Assembly (NCBI GenBank): GCA_016800925.1
Contig: JABCPU010000074.1
Span: 124,001-188,000, forward strand
Direction: 5' to 3'
DNA: 64,000 nucleotides
From: Suillus spraguei
Lineage: Eukaryota; Basidiomycota; Agaricomycetes; Boletales; Suillaceae
Part shown: positions 54,806-64,000 of the stretch, in pieces
How positions within the stretch are numbered: the first letter of the stretch is position 1
Layout: the number at the start of each line of letters is the position of its first letter
Position numbers and translations under genes: made by a program
Notes under the pieces: generated by a model
The model's database searches: none
Told to the model about the DNA's origin: nothing
Seen by the model: the letters and a program-made list of their open reading frames with translations, nothing else

Positions 54806-55740
54806 CTAATCATAGAATACCAGAGCTCTCAGCTCGATGGACTCCCGAGGCAGCGCTCCCTCTGCAGTGCTTGGGTCCTGGAATGCAGTGTGAGGGGTCA
54901 ACCTCGCCACACTCCCATCTTGTATCGAGTCAGCGCTGAAACTCTTTTAGCACCACAAAAGCTCCCTCGGTTACTTCACTCACCATTTGATAAGAACAAA
55001 TTCTTCTGGCGTCATCCCCTTCAGGTACTTCCACTGGTGGTTTGGGTTGTATTTCACTCCAAATGTCTCACCCTCGCGATCAGGGTATAAAAGAGCGACA
55101 GGCACCAAGTCTTTCTCGAAATCGACACTCCGGTAGTCACATAAAGCAAGCGGCCAGTCTTCAGCTGGATGCGATATAGGACGCCACAGGTTTATGATCT
55201 GGAAGCGTCTGCGAAGGAGGGCAGGAGCTTCTGTTGGTGGGAGATGCCTATGAACGCGAGCAATAGCCGCCCCAGGCGTTTGGTCTACATGAGCCTGGGA
55301 GACTGGCTGACGTTTCTGTGGGCCATCATCTACCTCGCCTGGGCGACGGCGACGAAGAGCTGTGACATGAATTAGGGATCAAGCCGTCGTTTCAAATTGG
55401 TGGTCAACGTACTGTGATCGAAGACGACAACTTTGCTTGCTCCTGTGACCCTCTTAATGAGGTCGATGCTCTCGGGGTAGTATTCTCGCTCAATCTCGTC
55501 ATCATTCAAGAAGCTGGTATGCTTCGAAGCTTCCCGCCCATACTGAAACCCGGCATTGTCAAGCTTGTAAAGTTCCTCCTTCCCGCGCACGTTCTCGACT
55601 TGCAATTCATGCGGCTCCTGGTTCCAGTTGCGGCTCGGCTTTCCTACAGTGGTGCTATCTGAGTAAATTCTATTGTGAGGGCGAGAGCCGTCAAGTGGAG
55701 CAGAAAAGTAGTTGAGGGTGGTGATCGCGTTAGAGGTCAT
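54806..55740 (-). CDS. CmcJ/NvfI-like oxidoreductase, copy 1
   Basis: Three exons (55740-55413, 55359-54984, 54935-54806) give 277 residues. The order of conserved blocks matches the fungal CmcJ/NvfI family, related to cephamycin 7-alpha-methoxylase subunit and 2-oxoglutarate/Fe(II)-type folds: LNYF.APLDGSRP, VENVRGKEELYKLDNAGFQ, EREYYPESIDLIKRVTGASKVVVFDHT, then AHVDQTPGAAIARVHRHLP with a candidate metal-binding H-x-D, INLWRPISHPAEDWPLALCDYRSVD, and LTPHTAFQDP with a later His, ending ELRALVFYD. The substrate is unknown. It appears complete. Confidence 0.85.
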
Positions 55741-58401
55741 AGTTAGTGCGTTGAGGCTGAATGTAAAGTGGAATGGAAGTGTCCTTGAAGTTAGTACATG
55801 AATGAGTTATATCTCACTTATCTATACCTCCGAGGGCCGGGGAAGCTGCTTGGCTTACATATCACATTATCAATTCTCCTGGTCCGCTGATCAATATTAA
55901 ATTGTGGAAGATGTTGTACGCATGGCGTCACCGCACTGTGGGATGAGCAATGTTCTAAAGTAGTAGAGCCTCTAGTACCTTGATTACTAAGAGTCAGTTC
56001 ACGAAGCATTGTGAAGCCAAACACGGTTCATACGATGACATGAGGCGTTCGAGGAGTAATGAAAGGTGACTAAATTTTATGCTGTACATGTCGGGCTTTT
56101 GTCCAACTTATGGAATTCACAATACTTTTGGGCTATGATGGTGCAATATTACATAATGTTACAATGTCAGACTCCCATGATAATCGGGATTTGATGATCA
56201 ATATCAAAGTTCTCTTTATACCAAGTTGATAATTGTTACATATGACAAAATAGTCGGAATAAGTAGACTAGCACTCCTGTCGGATCCCGGAAATGGAATG
56301 GACGGTAGGCTAGTCATAATGCAATTGTACGATGACAGTCAGATAAGCGCATAACTTGTTCTTGTAACGTAGTGATTTACAGCAGTTTGCGAAACTAATG
56401 GCACTGGCGTGTTGTGGGAAAATCACAATTGAGATTCGGGACTTTACCATTCTGTGTTACATAATGCCGCGTCGCATATCTGTACTGTGCTATACCGTGT
56501 TCCTCATAAATCGTACAATGGCCAAAGCATTCAAGAGCGCCGAATTTGTAGACGACATGGAACTGTCTCCGAGCCTCTCCGAATCAGATTCAGATGAGAG
56601 CTCGGGGTCTACAGCCATTGCAGAACAAGCACTATTGGCAAGGTGACATCATACATGAGGCCATATAGGAACACATACAACCCTACAACGCCTAAGTGTA
56701 TTTTGTGACCCAAAACATTGTCAGCTACGTTGAAGTTGAAACTGCTCTGGGATACATATGACCACCAATTAGTATTATTATTATGGTCTCGACCATTGAA
56801 GTTGAAAACAGGCAACGCTACAAACTACCGGTGAAGCCTGCAAATATGAATATGTTTCTCAAAGACAGGATATCACCAGCTATAATCTTTCACATGAGGC
56901 CGAACATGCAGCTGCGAGTAGTATGGGACTATAGTGGGAGGTTATGGGTGACGGCAGGCTCCTAGGTAGTATCAAGTACGAGGTGTAAAGAGAACAAACA
57001 TATGCTGCCATGCCTTATAGGCGTGCCAGGCCTCGAGGGTAATTCATCTGGTGTTTGCAATGAAGGACCGACGCGAGCTGGGTCAAATTTGCACATATTC
57101 ACAGGGAAACAAGCATGGTCCATACCTGTCACTATATTTGCAGAGAGTGAAATCAGCCAGGCTGGATCGAGCTTGATCAAGTGCAGGTCCGAATGGGGCA
57201 TACAGTGCAGAGAGGGAGTTGCACAGCGTCAACATGAACCTTATAATTAGCCCCAAGTTAGGTCTGTCATACCGTCACGATGGAGGTAATGAATCCTTCA
57301 CTGCGAAGTGGGATGCGGGACAATGGGTAATATTCGATACAAGACCTACAACAGGATATGCTGTGGGTTGGGAAATGAACACGAGGATAACACATGTAAA
57401 CGTACCAACTCAAACCTCCAGTGTACTCCTGACCTAAACGCTCATTTTATCTTGTGCCAATATGTTGGTAGCCGCTGCTGACGAATATATCGTTGTAAGT
57501 GATGATAATAGACTTTGTTGGATGCATATCTTTTGCATATTCAACGGTATCAACAACCTGGCATGCCTCTGGCACCATCACTTCGTATTGGGGATTTGTC
57601 CCTATGATACCATCTACCTATGTACTAGCTAAAACTAGCAGGCAGGAACTATAAGTCAAGACCCCGATCAAATAGGTCACCGATTTACATGCAACGTCCA
57701 TCCAAGTCTTCATATATACTAGTATGCACGTATGTTCGTGCACTTTCTCAAATTTGATCCCCTGCACGTCTATATCTCCTAACGTTGGAACGAGCACTCA
57801 TTATTCCACGACTTAACTCAGGCCTAACTATAGGTCTCATGTTGATGATGTGCGACTATCATTCCTCACTCCGTTCGGATTCAGCAACGACTCTGTATAG
57901 ATGACTCCTAGGCCCTGGCAGTTGCACTAGTGCTATCACCTGTGCGCCTTAAGCCTGGCTGAGTTGACTCTTCGAAAATATTGTGGCAGGTATGTGATAA
58001 ATTACCATGCCTTCGACAAGGTCCTGTATTCTTCGATCTTTGAGAGATATATTAACCCCCAGTGGCCGTCATCATCAATAATAATTGGTGCTGTGCACGT
58101 CATATGTCTTTCAGGACAGTGTCCATTTGGGTTACGAAAGCGATCATTCTTGCCCCAATAGAAAGTAGGGACTTTGATGGGAGAGACTTATTGAGGTAAG
58201 CTCTATGACTTTGGATATCCCGCCGTTCGGTGTATGACATATTTTATTCACTTTAACAATCAGTAGGCCTGAATTGATAATGTGATATGTAAGCCCTTGC
58301 AAGCGGCATTTCCTCTCCTTAGAGAGATTAAAGCACGATGTAACTTACTTGTGATACTAAGGACGCTTTCATTCCGCTTTACATCCAGTACCAACGAACT
58401 A
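55741..58401. other. Gene-free accessory DNA
   Basis: No gene I can support in 2.6 kb. The frame 56518-56646 (MAKAFKSAEFVDDMELSPSLSESDSDE) is a possible fragment only. 56720-56800 and 61395-61450 share GTTGAAG.TG...CTCTG.GATACA and nearby words, a weak dispersed repeat. The direct repeat at 57907-58032 is listed separately. Confidence 0.4.
57907..58032 (+). repeat. Direct repeat, partner at 63876-64000
   Basis: The two share GGCCCTGGCA, CACTAGTGCTATCACCTGTG, AGCCTGGCTGA and AATATTGTGGCAGGTATGTG in the same order, about 85-90 percent identical by eye. The partner reaches the window edge, so its full length is unknown. Confidence 0.75.
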
Positions 58402-59315
58402 ATGATGGGTTCTTCTACCATCACCACCCTCAACTACTTTATCGCTCCACTTGATGGTTCTCGGCCTTACACTGAAGTCTACGCGGCAGATAGCGCCATA
58501 GGAAAGGCGAGCCACAACTAGAACAAGGAATCGTATGACATGCAAGTTGAGGATGTGCGCGGGAAGGAGGAACTTTACAAGCTTGACAATGCCGGGTTTC
58601 AGTATGGGCGGGAAGTTCCGAAGTATACTAACTTATTGGACGATGATGAGATGGAGCGAGAATACTATCCCGAGAGCATTGACCTCATTAAGAGGGTCAC
58701 AGGAGCAATCAAAGTCGATCACAGTATGTTGACTGCCAATTTGAAATGATGTCTTGATTCATATCACAGTTGTTCGTTGCCGTATCCCAGGCAAGCCAGG
58801 TGATGTCCCAGAGAAACATCAACCAGTCTCTCTGGCTCATGTAGACCGAACGCCCGCGGCGGCCATTGCTCGCGTTCATAGGCATCTCCCGCCCACAGAA
58901 GCTCCTGCTCTCCTTCACAGAACCATAAACCTATGGCGCTCTATATCGCATCCATCTGAAGATTGGCCGCTTGCTTTATGCGACTTCCGGAGTGTCGATT
59001 TCGAGAAAGACTTGGTGCCTGTCGCTCTTATATACCCTGACCGGAGGGTGGGACATTTGGAGTCAAATACAATCCAGACCACCAGTGGAAATACGTGAAG
59101 GGGATGACCCCAGAAGAATTTGTTCTTATCAAATGGTGAGTGAATTAACTCGGGGGAGCCTGCCGTCGTGCTGAAAGAGTCTCAGCTTTGACTCGATACA
59201 AGATGGGAGTTTGGCGAGGTTGACCCCTCACAGTGCATTCCAAGACCCGAACACCCCAGAGGGTGCACCGCCTCGGGAATCTATTGAGCTGAGGGCTCTG
59301 GTGTTCTATGATTAG
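58402..59315 (+). pseudogene. CmcJ/NvfI-like oxidoreductase, copy 2 (dead, inverted)
   Basis: Same gene as copies 1 and 3, on the opposite strand. The conserved Trp of the RNW segment is TAG (58519-58521). The VTGA..VVVFDH segment has lost three codons. A one-base deletion near 59041, in the PDREGETFG region, shifts the frame, giving PDRRVGHLES. The last exon still reads SFDSIQDGSLARLTPHSAFQDP and ends in LVFYD. Several independent lesions make it a pseudogene. Confidence 0.85.
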
Positions 59316-60157
59316 AATGTGTGCTGTTGAGTGACGTTAAGAATTTACGAAGAGTTCGTACTGCGCTTCATTGCTATATCTGTACGAGTAGTTGTAACTT
59401 GTACTTTATCAATATTGCTCTTGGAACTTTTGCACAATTCTCGTGGACGTATCGCGACTTTCATGCATTAAGTGTGACCAGACGATCCATTCGGTATGAA
59501 GATTATGAAGTCACGTCGATGCCCACAGCCCATGAACTGGCGGTCCGATTGGTCTATTCAGAGGCAGGTGCACCCTTGGTTGCTCACAAAGTCCAGTCCA
59601 GATGTCACAGCACGTGGTACTTTCCCGAAGAATTATAATGGAAGAAATATGCTTGCCGTATAGCCCGAATTTTTAGTTCCTATTCAAGTGGTATCACTTC
59701 GTCCGTCAGGTATAAGGCTCATAGACTAGTCCTGCCAGACCCAATCAACTTGAATATCATGACCTCATTCCAGGCACATCGCATGATTGACATCAGAAAC
59801 TACACGTAGGCACGCACTCGAAAATGCCGTGGACAACAGCAATGCCTGACGGCTATCATGTTTTGAGCATCATAACGTCTCAGAGCTATCTCTGTACAAA
59901 ACCACATCATGATACTTTTCAAATTTCCAGCACTGGTATGGGGAACTCGCCTCACAATATTGGTATTCTGCTCGTCAACACATGCATCCTTCTCACGAAC
60001 GAATGTGAATGCATGGATAGCGTCATGGTATCCACGATACGTCCACGAGGATCGTGTAAAAATTCCAAAAGTAAGTACAACTACGCACTGGCAAATACAA
60101 CAACAAAACGCGCTACAAGTTCTTCGTGAACTCTTAACGTCACTCGACAATACATGT
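59316..60157. repeat. Inverted downstream flanks of CmcJ-like copies 2 and 3
   Basis: 59316-59600 matches, in reverse, the downstream flank of copy 1 (54560-54805). Part of the same flank recurs at about 59990-60157 beside copy 3. The duplicated unit is therefore the gene plus about 250 bp of 3' DNA. No other gene seen. Confidence 0.6.
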
Positions 60158-61073
60158 TCAATCATAGAACACTAGAGTTCTCAACTCGATGGATTCCCGG
60201 GGCGGCGCTCCCTCTGGAGTGTTTGGGTCTTGGAATGCAGTGTGAGGGGTCAACCTCGCCACACTCCCATCTTGTATCGAGTCAGAACTGAAACCCTTTT
60301 AGCACCACAGAAAGCTCTCCTGAGTTACTTCACTCACCATTTGATAAGAACAAATTCTTCTGGCGTCATTGCCTTCAAATATTTCCACTGGTGGTTTGGG
60401 TTGTATTTAACTCCAAACGTCTCACCCTCGCGATCAGGGTATATAAGAGCGACAGGCACCAACTCTTTCTCGAAATCGACACTCCGGAAGTCACATAATG
60501 CAAGCGGCCAATCTTCAGCTGGATGCGATATAGGACGCCATAGGTTTATGATTTGGAAGCGTCTGCGAAGGAGAGCAGGAGCTTCTGTTGGCGGGAGATG
60601 CCTATGAACGCGAGCAATGGCCGCCCCAGGCGTCTGATCTACATGAACCCGAGTTGCTGGTTGACGATTCTGTGGGTTATCATCTAGCCCTGGGACACGG
60701 CGACGAATAGCTACATGAATTAGGGATCAAGACGTCATTTCAAATTGGTGGTCAACGTACTATGATCGAAGATGACAACTTGGGTTGCTCCCGTAATCCT
60801 CTTAATGAGGTCAATGCTCTCAGGGTAGTATTCTCGTTTAATCTCATCATCGTTCAAAAAGCTGGTATGCTTTGGTGCTTCCCGCCCAAACTGAAACCCG
60901 GCGTTGTCAAGCTTGTAAAGTTCCTCCTTCCCGCGCACGTCCTCGATTTGCATTTCATGTGGCTCCTGGATCCAGTTGCGACTCGGCTTTCCCGTGGTGC
61001 TATCATAAGCTCTATTGTAAGCCCGAGAGCCGTCAGGTGGAGCGATGAAGTAGTTGAGGGTAGCAGAAGCCAT
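60158..61073 (-). CDS. CmcJ/NvfI-like oxidoreductase, copy 3
   Basis: Exons 61073-60761, 60710-60338 and 60287-60158 give 271 residues. All family blocks of copy 1 are present (LNYFIAPPDGSRAYN, VRGKEELYKLDNAGFQFGRE, VHVDQTPGAAIARVHRHLP, INLWRPISHPAEDWPLALCDFRSVD, LTPHTAFQDP, LVFYD) and intron positions match. The start MASATLNYF is the ATG that aligns with copy 1. Both intact copies are on the minus strand, with the dead inverted copy between them. Confidence 0.85.
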
Positions 61074-61748
61074 GGTTAATTCGTTGGTGCTGTAAAATGG
61101 AGATGTCCCTGTTATCACGCAAGTATGACAAATTACGAGTGTTATATCGTTCGTACTTTTATATCTCCAAGCCTGGGTCGGGGAAGCGCTTGAATTACAT
61201 ATCACATTATCAATCCTGACCTGCTAATTGTCATGTAGATGAAAATACGCCATACACCGCACTGCGGGATATCTCTAAAGTTGTAGAGCTTCTTACCTGA
61301 ATTACTAAGTCTCTCCCACCAAAGTTTTGATATCAGCTATCTCCAACGAGAATTATCAAATTCGTGGGCCAAATATGACGCAGCCTGTTGATCACGTTGA
61401 AGCTGCTCTGAGATACACATGTCGTGCTTGGTATCAATTATGATTGATGATGACGACTTGAAAAAAAGCCAGGCTCGGGACGTACTGATAGTGTTGTGGG
61501 CATTCTGCCAATGGCAATTGCTAAGTGGCAACTCCCGGCAGTAGGAAGTCGGCAGAAGTCAATGTGAATCTTACTTGTACTATGGGCAAGTAACAAATGT
61601 TTGACATTCAAAAAAAGTGTCTGGACCTCCGTACATGCCAGAATATCGTCGACAAAGTACAAGGGTCATCCTGTTCGAAATTAACCACCAACCACTTGAT
61701 CCAACAGCAAAAAGTTCCAAATTTTTCCAATCGTTATTTTTATCAATA
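61074..61748. other. Gene-free spacer before the pogo element
   Basis: Upstream region of copy 3, then unassigned DNA. No other feature. Confidence 0.4.
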
Positions 61749-62717
61749 CAGTTGAAATGGTCATAATGCATATGGTAACAATGCATAAATCTCATGTTGC
61801 ATCAACTTTTGTGGATCCCGACATTGTTCCCAAGTAATTGGATGCATAACACATAATGCATAATGCATAATGTTTGTATACCCAATATGCATTATGAGTA
61901 TTGATTTGATAGGGTGGGACACGTGTACAATAACATAGCGCATAAATTTATTGTTGTGCTTCAGTGGTATTGTCTCTTTTGACTATGTATAGAAGCCAGC
62001 GAGCAATTGAAATGATACCATACTACTTGAAAATGTTTCTAAACTTAAAGCGCACGTGACAAGCCCGCTGTATGCAACTGGCCTGCAAAGTGGCAGAAAA
62101 TCACCAAGGACAATCCTCAAACTTCAGCTCATTCTACAGCCAGTGAACGCACTTCTCGCCAAAATCTCACACTCTCTGACTGGATGACAGTCTATCATTT
62201 TATTGATTCTCATCCTACTGTGACACAAACTGAAATTGTCGAACACTTCAAAACTCTCAAATCGGGTGCACTCTCTACATTTGATGGTGGTGACTCATCT
62301 ATTGCAGATGAGGTCCGTCGTGAAATCCTTGTTGCAAATGGTGAAGTTATTGAAGTTGATTCTGATGACGACGACGACGAAATGGGCCTATCAGTCCCAT
62401 GCAACGATGTGATTTGTGCCAGCAGCTCGAAGATGCAATGTGGGGATCCTCAAATTTCACTTGATTTATCTTCACAACTTCGAAATTTTTGCGCTAACCT
62501 ACGACGTGAAGAACTGCATGACGCTCAACAAATATGTCTAGAACAATTCTTCTCGTTTTAATCATGTACTTGTGTAGAAACCATTGATAACTTTCTGTCA
62601 CACTTTTGGCGGAGGTCACACGTGTCACAATTATGTGACAAATATCGTCTTGCATATTCCTCATAATGCATAACATTTTCGCGGTCCCATCGGTATGCAT
62701 TATGACCATTTCAACTG
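61749..62717 (+). mobile_element. Non-autonomous pogo/Tigger-type element
   Basis: 969 bp bounded by perfect 24-bp inverted repeats beginning CAGTTGAAATGGTCATAATG, with TA on each side (61747-61748 and 62718-62719), the target duplication of Tc1/mariner-pogo elements. ATAATGCATAATGC-type words cluster near the left end. It retains only the C-terminal tail of a transposase, so it is an internal deletion derivative that would depend on a full-length relative. Confidence 0.82.
62184..62561 (+). pseudogene. C-terminal tail of pogo-type transposase
   Basis: 125 codons: a segment like VTQTEIVEHFKTL, then SIADEVRREILVANGEVIEVDSDDDDDE and LSSQLRNFCANLRREELHDAQQICLEQFF. The acidic patch followed by a helical Q..L..FF ending is the usual tail of basidiomycete pogo/Tigger (DDE_1) transposases. 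The DNA-binding and catalytic domains are absent. Confidence 0.6.
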
Positions 62718-62834
62718 TACAACTACTCGTCGACATATATAGAAGGTCGTGGTGACAGATACCTCAAACATATTCTTGACCAGAATGCTTGCCCTACACC
62801 CCCAGACCACCTTGCTCAGGAGTCCGTAACTATT

Positions 62835-63137
62835 TTGCCTCAAAGAACGGAAATCAAGCATTACCACTCCCACCTATCTCAAATGCAGATTACCGAACGC
62901 TGTCCATTGAAGGCGTTTGCAATCATAATTCACTTGATTGTACCTCATGTTGCTGATGTCGAGCATTATTTCTCAGATCTGGGTGGGGCACAATCTATAA
63001 AGCGCTGCAACCTATCAGTTCAGACTGAGTATCTTAGCAAGCTCCGCCAATTTCTTGTACAAGGTGGATCACGAAGCTGGCAAGCCAGCACGTTGCAAGC
63101 ATGCCTATATGCACGCTCATCCATAACGTGGACTTGA
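62835..63137 (+). pseudogene. hAT transposase C-terminal fragment
   Basis: It reads CPLKAFAIIIHLIVPHVADVEHYFSDLGGAQSIKRCNLSVQTEYLSKLRQFL, resembling the dimerisation region at the end of basidiomycete hAT transposases (pattern VP..A.VER.FS.LG..Q..KR..L). No catalytic part or element ends found. It lies just right of the pogo element and is a separate relic. Confidence 0.5.
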
Positions 63138-63875
63138 CATAGCCTTAGCAAACCGACTTCAAAGGTCATTTGCATGGGTGCCTCCACTCACTGGTGACTT
63201 GCAGCTCGGACGACGAATTTCTTGCAGGTCCAGAGTTGATGACAGATTAAGAGCTGCTTGAAGAATTTAGCAGGTTTGAAAATGAGCTCTAGAATCACGC
63301 TGTGGCTTGCAAGAGGGTGCTGGAGAAGTCCCAGATATCTTCAAAGGAAGTATTATTGACTGGAACGAACTAGAGGAATTACGCCTGCAGGATTTATTGA
63401 AGAAATTGACATGATTGGCCGTGGGCCATCAGTAAACTGGTGAGACTCAGATATTAGTCGATATTGTCAGATTTTGTAAGCCCAATGCTTCTTTCCTGTA
63501 TATTACGATAAAAAGTAATATATAGCAATCTAAAGCAATGTACAGTCGTTTGCATTGAAAAGTTCACTCATTGATTTGGACGCAACGTGTTTGTATGTAT
63601 TTGGTGGGTATAAAATTTGACCACCAAACAGTGTCGCGCTGCTGATCGATTGGACACCAACTGTATGTATCCTGTCTGTCCCCTTTGAGCTGTATCATAG
63701 TCTTCATTCTTAGGTCTTTTAACATCCAAATGCAGTCAATATCGAGCACGAGACACCCAATTGAAGTGTAGCTCTGACCCCATTGGTAGGGTCAATATTG
63801 CATAGACTCGCTGAGGTGAACCATGCCATCTAGTAGTGCATTTTGCAGAGGTGCCGTATTTGAGCTTCTTACACT
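63138..63875. other. Gene-free end of window
   Basis: AT-rich DNA with no supported gene or RNA. Confidence 0.4.
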
Positions 63876-64000
63876 ATAGGCCCTGGCAATCGCACTAGTG
63901 CTATCACCTGTGCGCCCCGAGCCTGGCTGATTTGACTCTCCACAAATATTGTGGCAGGTATGTGATAAATTGCCATGCCTTCAGCGAGGCCCTGTATTCT
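63876..64000 (+). repeat. Direct repeat, partner at 57907-58032, cut by window end
   Basis: See the partner entry. The match continues to the last base of the window. Confidence 0.75.

Noticed and set aside
61840..61890. Microsatellite of CATAATG units
   Set aside because: It lies inside the pogo element near its end and matches the terminal repeat motif, so it belongs to the element.
57907..64000. LTR retrotransposon bounded by the direct repeats
   Set aside because: The interior carries host CmcJ-like genes and DNA-transposon relics, with no gag/pol, primer-binding site or polypurine tract seen.
1..64000. tRNA or rRNA genes
   Set aside because: I looked for conserved T-loop words and cloverleaf arms and found none convincing. 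A covariance-model scan would settle this.

Overview
The window is a piece of a mushroom-type (Agaricomycete) basidiomycete nuclear genome. The evidence is genes split by many 45-60 bp GT..AG introns, a fungal housekeeping set (SUMO-activating UBA2, SDH4, PUF6, arginyl-tRNA synthetase), F-box/LRR genes of the basidiomycete type, CmcJ-like oxidoreductases, and basidiomycete-style transposons (Tnp2/CACTA-like, RNase H-bearing LINE, pogo, Helitron and hAT relics). I saw no tRNA, rRNA or CRISPR.

1-15.3 kb: a 14.1-kb near-perfect palindrome. Two 7,048-bp CACTA-like (Tnp2) transposons, 1165-8212 and 8220-15267, lie head to head, separated and flanked by the same 7-bp sequence TTTCAAC (three copies). 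I found one base difference between the arms, at 3450/12982. Each copy carries three genes: a Tnp2-type transposase, an acidic repeat protein on the opposite strand, and a coiled-coil protein. Both transposases carry the same in-frame TAG. The pair sits between a TATA box (1112) and the start codon (15325) of a YqcI/YcgG-family gene, so it appears to have separated that gene from its own promoter.

15.3-21.5 kb: the YqcI/YcgG gene, a glutathione S-transferase, and on the minus strand a pyridoxamine-phosphate-oxidase-like/ferredoxin-reductase fusion. 21.5-27.9 kb: an apparently intact 6.3-kb LINE on the minus strand with two complete ORFs, a poly(A) tail and a 14-bp target duplication.

27.9-37.5 kb: accessory and decaying DNA. 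It holds a duplicated 109-aa orphan gene, a conserved gene of unknown function, a shrunken duplicate of the 18.6-21.5 kb locus joined to a UBA2 3' fragment, a Helitron-related fragment, and a decayed A1 aspartic protease gene.

37.8-53.8 kb: the conserved core. UBA2 (-), a conserved fungal protein (-), SDH4 (+), two F-box-like genes (-, one frameshifted at the end), PUF6 (-) and arginyl-tRNA synthetase (+). 53.8-64 kb: an accessory block with three copies of a CmcJ/NvfI-like oxidoreductase (two intact, the middle inverted one dead), a 969-bp non-autonomous pogo element that keeps only the transposase tail, a hAT fragment and dispersed repeats.
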